Part shown: positions 11,889 to 13,387 of the stretch, in pieces
Layout: every line of letters starts with the position of its first letter
Numbering within the stretch: the first letter of the stretch is position 1
Assembly: GCA_937895685.1 (NCBI GenBank)
Contig: CALBMC010000106.1
Location: 1-13,387, forward strand
Direction of reading: 5' to 3'
DNA from: an uncultured bacterium
GTDB lineage: Bacteria > Patescibacteriota > Minisyncoccia > Phycocordibacterales > UBA9973
DNA length: 13,387 bases
Notes under the pieces: generated by a model
Seen by the model: only the letters and a program-made list of their open reading frames with translations
What the model was told of the DNA's origin: nothing
The model's database searches: none
Program-made: the position numbers and the translations under genes

Positions 11889-12358
11889 TACCAAGCAAAG
11901 TGTGCGAACGCTTTGTTGGCTTCTGCCATTCTGTGAGTATCTTCTTTCTTCTTAACAGCTGATCCTTCACCTTTTGCAGCAGCTAGTATTTCTACAGCGA
12001 GTTTCTTTTCCATTGGTTCTCCTTTCTTTCCTCTTGCAGCTCCGATTATCCATCTGAAAGCTAGAGCTTGTCGGCGTTCTGGGCGAACTTCTCGTGGAAC
12101 TTGATAGTTTGCTCCTCCGATTCTTCTTGAACGAACCTCAACTGTTGGACTTGCGTTCTTTAGGGCTGTTTCAAAAACCTCTAGTGGGTTATCGTTTCCA
12201 GACTCTTTCTTAACTATATCAAGAGCTCGGTAAACAACTCTTCGAGCTGTTACTTTTTTACCGTCCCACATTACTGAATTGATAAACTTTTCTAGTTTTT
12301 CACTTCCGTATTCTAGGTCAGGCTTTGGAATATTTCTGTTTGTTACTTTTCTTCTCAT
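11888..12358 (-). CDS. rpsG: 30S ribosomal protein S7 (uS7)
   Basis: S7 starts assembly of the 30S head and contacts E-site tRNA and mRNA. It has the usual 156 residues and all hallmarks: start MRRKVTNRNIPKPD, FINSVMWDGKK, ALKNASPTVEVRSRRIGGA, YQVPREVRPERRQALAFRW, the MEKKLAVEIL helix, KKKEDTHRMAEANKAFAHF and terminal AW. The start codon is 8 nt after the rpsL stop, so the two genes form a two-gene operon. Unlike the textbook str operon, transcription ends here at a strong terminator, and fusA lies about 3 kb away beyond five unrelated genes. No Shine-Dalgarno sequence is seen (AAATAATTTTATAT-ATG). Confidence 0.98.
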   Translation of the reverse strand: MRRKVTNRNIPKPDLEYGSEKLEKFINSVMWDGKKVTARRVVYRALDIVKKESGNDNPLEVFETALKNASPTVEVRSRRIGGANYQVPREVRPERRQALAFRWIIGAARGKKGEPMEKKLAVEILAAAKGEGSAVKKKEDTHRMAEANKAFAHFAW

Positions 12359-12366
12359 ATATAAAA

Positions 12367-12789
12367 TTATTTCTTAGCGTCTTTAGGAGCCTTTGTTCCG
12401 TATCGGCTTCTTGATTGTCTTCTCTTATCAACTCCTCCAGCATCAAGTCGTCCACGAACTATGTGGTAACGAACTCCGATCAAATCTTTAACTCTTCCTC
12501 CTCTTAGCATCACAACTGAGTGTTCCTTTAGATTGTGCCCTTCTCCTGGAATATAAGCAGTTACTTCCATTCCGTTAGTTAGACGAACTCTGGCGATTTT
12601 TCGTAGAGCTGAGTTTGGCTTCTTTGGAGTTTGAGTTCTAACAACTGTACACACACCTCTTTTAAATGGAGATGGGTAATAGATCGGTTTATTTTTTAGT
12701 AGGTTTGAACCACGAGCAAGAGCGACGGCTTTACTTCGTCTTACAATTTTCTTTCTTCCTTTTTTTACTAGTTGACTGATTCTTGCCAT
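12367..12789 (-). CDS. rpsL: 30S ribosomal protein S12 (uS12)
   Basis: S12 lies at the decoding centre and controls accuracy; it is the classical streptomycin-resistance locus. The 140 residues include KRGVCTVVRTQTPKKPNSAL (K42-equivalent Lys present), LTNGMEVTAYIPGEGHNLKEH and RGGRVKDLIGVRYHIVRGRL. Where almost all bacteria have KDLPGV, this has KDLIGV: the proline equivalent to E. coli Pro90, a position at which streptomycin-related substitutions occur, is Ile (ATC codon, 12480-12478). The N-terminal half has the extra loop (about 15-20 residues, NKPIYYPSPFKRG) found in longer S12 proteins. First gene of rpsL-rpsG, with its own promoter. Confidence 0.98.
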   Translation of the reverse strand: MARISQLVKKGRKKIVRRSKAVALARGSNLLKNKPIYYPSPFKRGVCTVVRTQTPKKPNSALRKIARVRLTNGMEVTAYIPGEGHNLKEHSVVMLRGGRVKDLIGVRYHIVRGRLDAGGVDKRRQSRSRYGTKAPKDAKK

Positions 12790-12847
12790 TTTTGTATTTT
12801 ATAAAAATTTTTGCCAAAAAAATAAGCCCGAAAGACTTACGAGCTAA

Positions 12848-12876
12848 ACTCTACCAGAAAGACGAAATTATTGCAA
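12848..12876 (-). promoter_or_regulatory. Extended -10 promoter of rpsL-rpsG
   Basis: Minus strand TTGCAA (12876-12871), exactly 17 nt, TAGAGT (12853-12848), with TGG directly before the -10 as in extended -10 promoters. The leader to the rpsL ATG would be about 50 nt. Confidence 0.6.
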
Positions 12877-12883
12877 GGGCCCC

Positions 12884-13336
12884 TTAAATCTGTGGTTCAG
12901 GAGTCTCTTCTGGTGGCACTTCTCCATCACCATTTCCCTCTTCTTCGGTTTGAGAATCAGAGTTTTCAGTGTTTTCTTCTACTGGAGAATCTCCCTCACC
13001 AGATATTTCTTCTGGAGCTGAATTCTCTTCCCCGCTCTCATCTGGAAGAGGTGCATCTTCTGTGTTCTCGTCATCACCTTGATTATTATCACTTTGATTA
13101 TTTCCAAAAACTTGAATGAATTCCTCTTCTGTTATACAAACACTTCCAACACACAATTCATTTGTTTGAACCTTTTCAGTATTTATAATTTTCGCAAAAA
13201 TAATATCAATTGTATTTTCAGCATCTGCTAAGAAAGTCTTTATTAAAGAAGCAAGAGAGGAATCTTCTTCTGTGTTAAGAGAAGATAGTAAATCAACTTC
13301 TATTTTTAAAGTTTTTGATTCAATTAAGAATGGAAC
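12884..13336 (-). pseudogene. C-terminal remnant of a large surface-type protein with acidic tail
   Basis: The frame is open for 150 codons from the TAA at 13337-13339 to the TAA at 12884, but it has no ATG or GTG and its only TTG is at 13156, deep inside a coherent protein. It reads SSLASLIKTFLADAENTIDI, then IINTEKVQTNELCVGSVCIT, then about 70 residues rich in Glu, Asp, Asn and Ser. The 'ELCVGSVCIT' segment resembles the end of long exported repeat/tail-fibre-like proteins I recall from Parcubacteria, where it follows a stalk or peptidase S74-type region. Another in-frame stop (TGA, 13348-13346) lies upstream. Most likely a 5'-truncated or nonsense-broken gene, or an assembly error near the edge. 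A real short gene from TTG 13156 (90 aa) is possible. Confidence 0.55.
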
Positions 13337-13387
13337 TTATAAAAATCAAATATCAAATTTAAGAGCAGAATTTGACGAAAAAAAACA

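Noticed and set aside
12875..12885. AAGGGGCCCTT palindrome as terminator of the right-edge gene
   Set aside because: It cannot form a stem with a normal loop and has no T-tract; it simply abuts the rpsL -35 box.

Overview
The window is AT-rich (mid-to-upper 30s % G+C by eye) and looks like a chromosomal segment of a Candidate Phyla Radiation / Patescibacteria-type bacterium, most likely Parcubacteria-like. The basis is: a ribosomal-protein and elongation-factor backbone (rpsL, rpsG, fusA, tuf, rpsJ, rplC, rplD) with CPR-like features such as a long N-terminal loop in S12 and charged N-terminal extensions on S10 and L4; small acidic, Ser/Asp-rich membrane and secreted proteins of a kind I associate with these genomes; start codons with no Shine-Dalgarno sequence; and compact gene-terminator-promoter-gene packing. 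No rRNA, tRNA or CRISPR was seen, so placement below phylum is not possible.

Layout, right to left because almost everything is on the minus strand. At the right edge is the broken C-terminal end of a surface-type protein with an acidic tail (12884-13336). Then comes rpsL-rpsG with its own promoter and terminator. An accessory block (9012-11791) interrupts the classical str operon. It holds one plus-strand helical unknown, a truncated MurD-like protein lacking its ATPase region and key residues, a secreted acidic coiled-coil-like protein with a one-helix membrane protein, and a 75-residue unknown. Next is fusA, preceded by a striking inverted-repeat element flanked by 6-bp direct repeats. Then come three single-gene units: a divergent short-chain dehydrogenase, an HhH-GPD-like DNA glycosylase with a split iron-sulfur motif, and a protein with a C-terminal GIY-YIG nuclease domain. 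Last is tuf-rpsJ-rplC-rplD, behind a strong promoter and a leader of about 220 nt with several hairpins. Three nt after rplD, where rplW (L23) is expected, an ORF begins that does not resemble L23 and instead recalls a phage protein family; it runs off the left edge.

Functionally the backbone is translation. The insertions are DNA repair-like (glycosylase, GIY-YIG), envelope-like, or unknown. Most accessory genes have their own sigma70-like promoter (TTGACA-type) placed just after the terminator of the gene before. The main points for a second look are the non-catalytic MurD remnant, the phage-like gene in the L23 slot, the split Fe-S glycosylase, the inverted-repeat element supplying the fusA -35 region, and a shared GCGAC-containing leader box in the tuf-rpsJ-rplC cluster.
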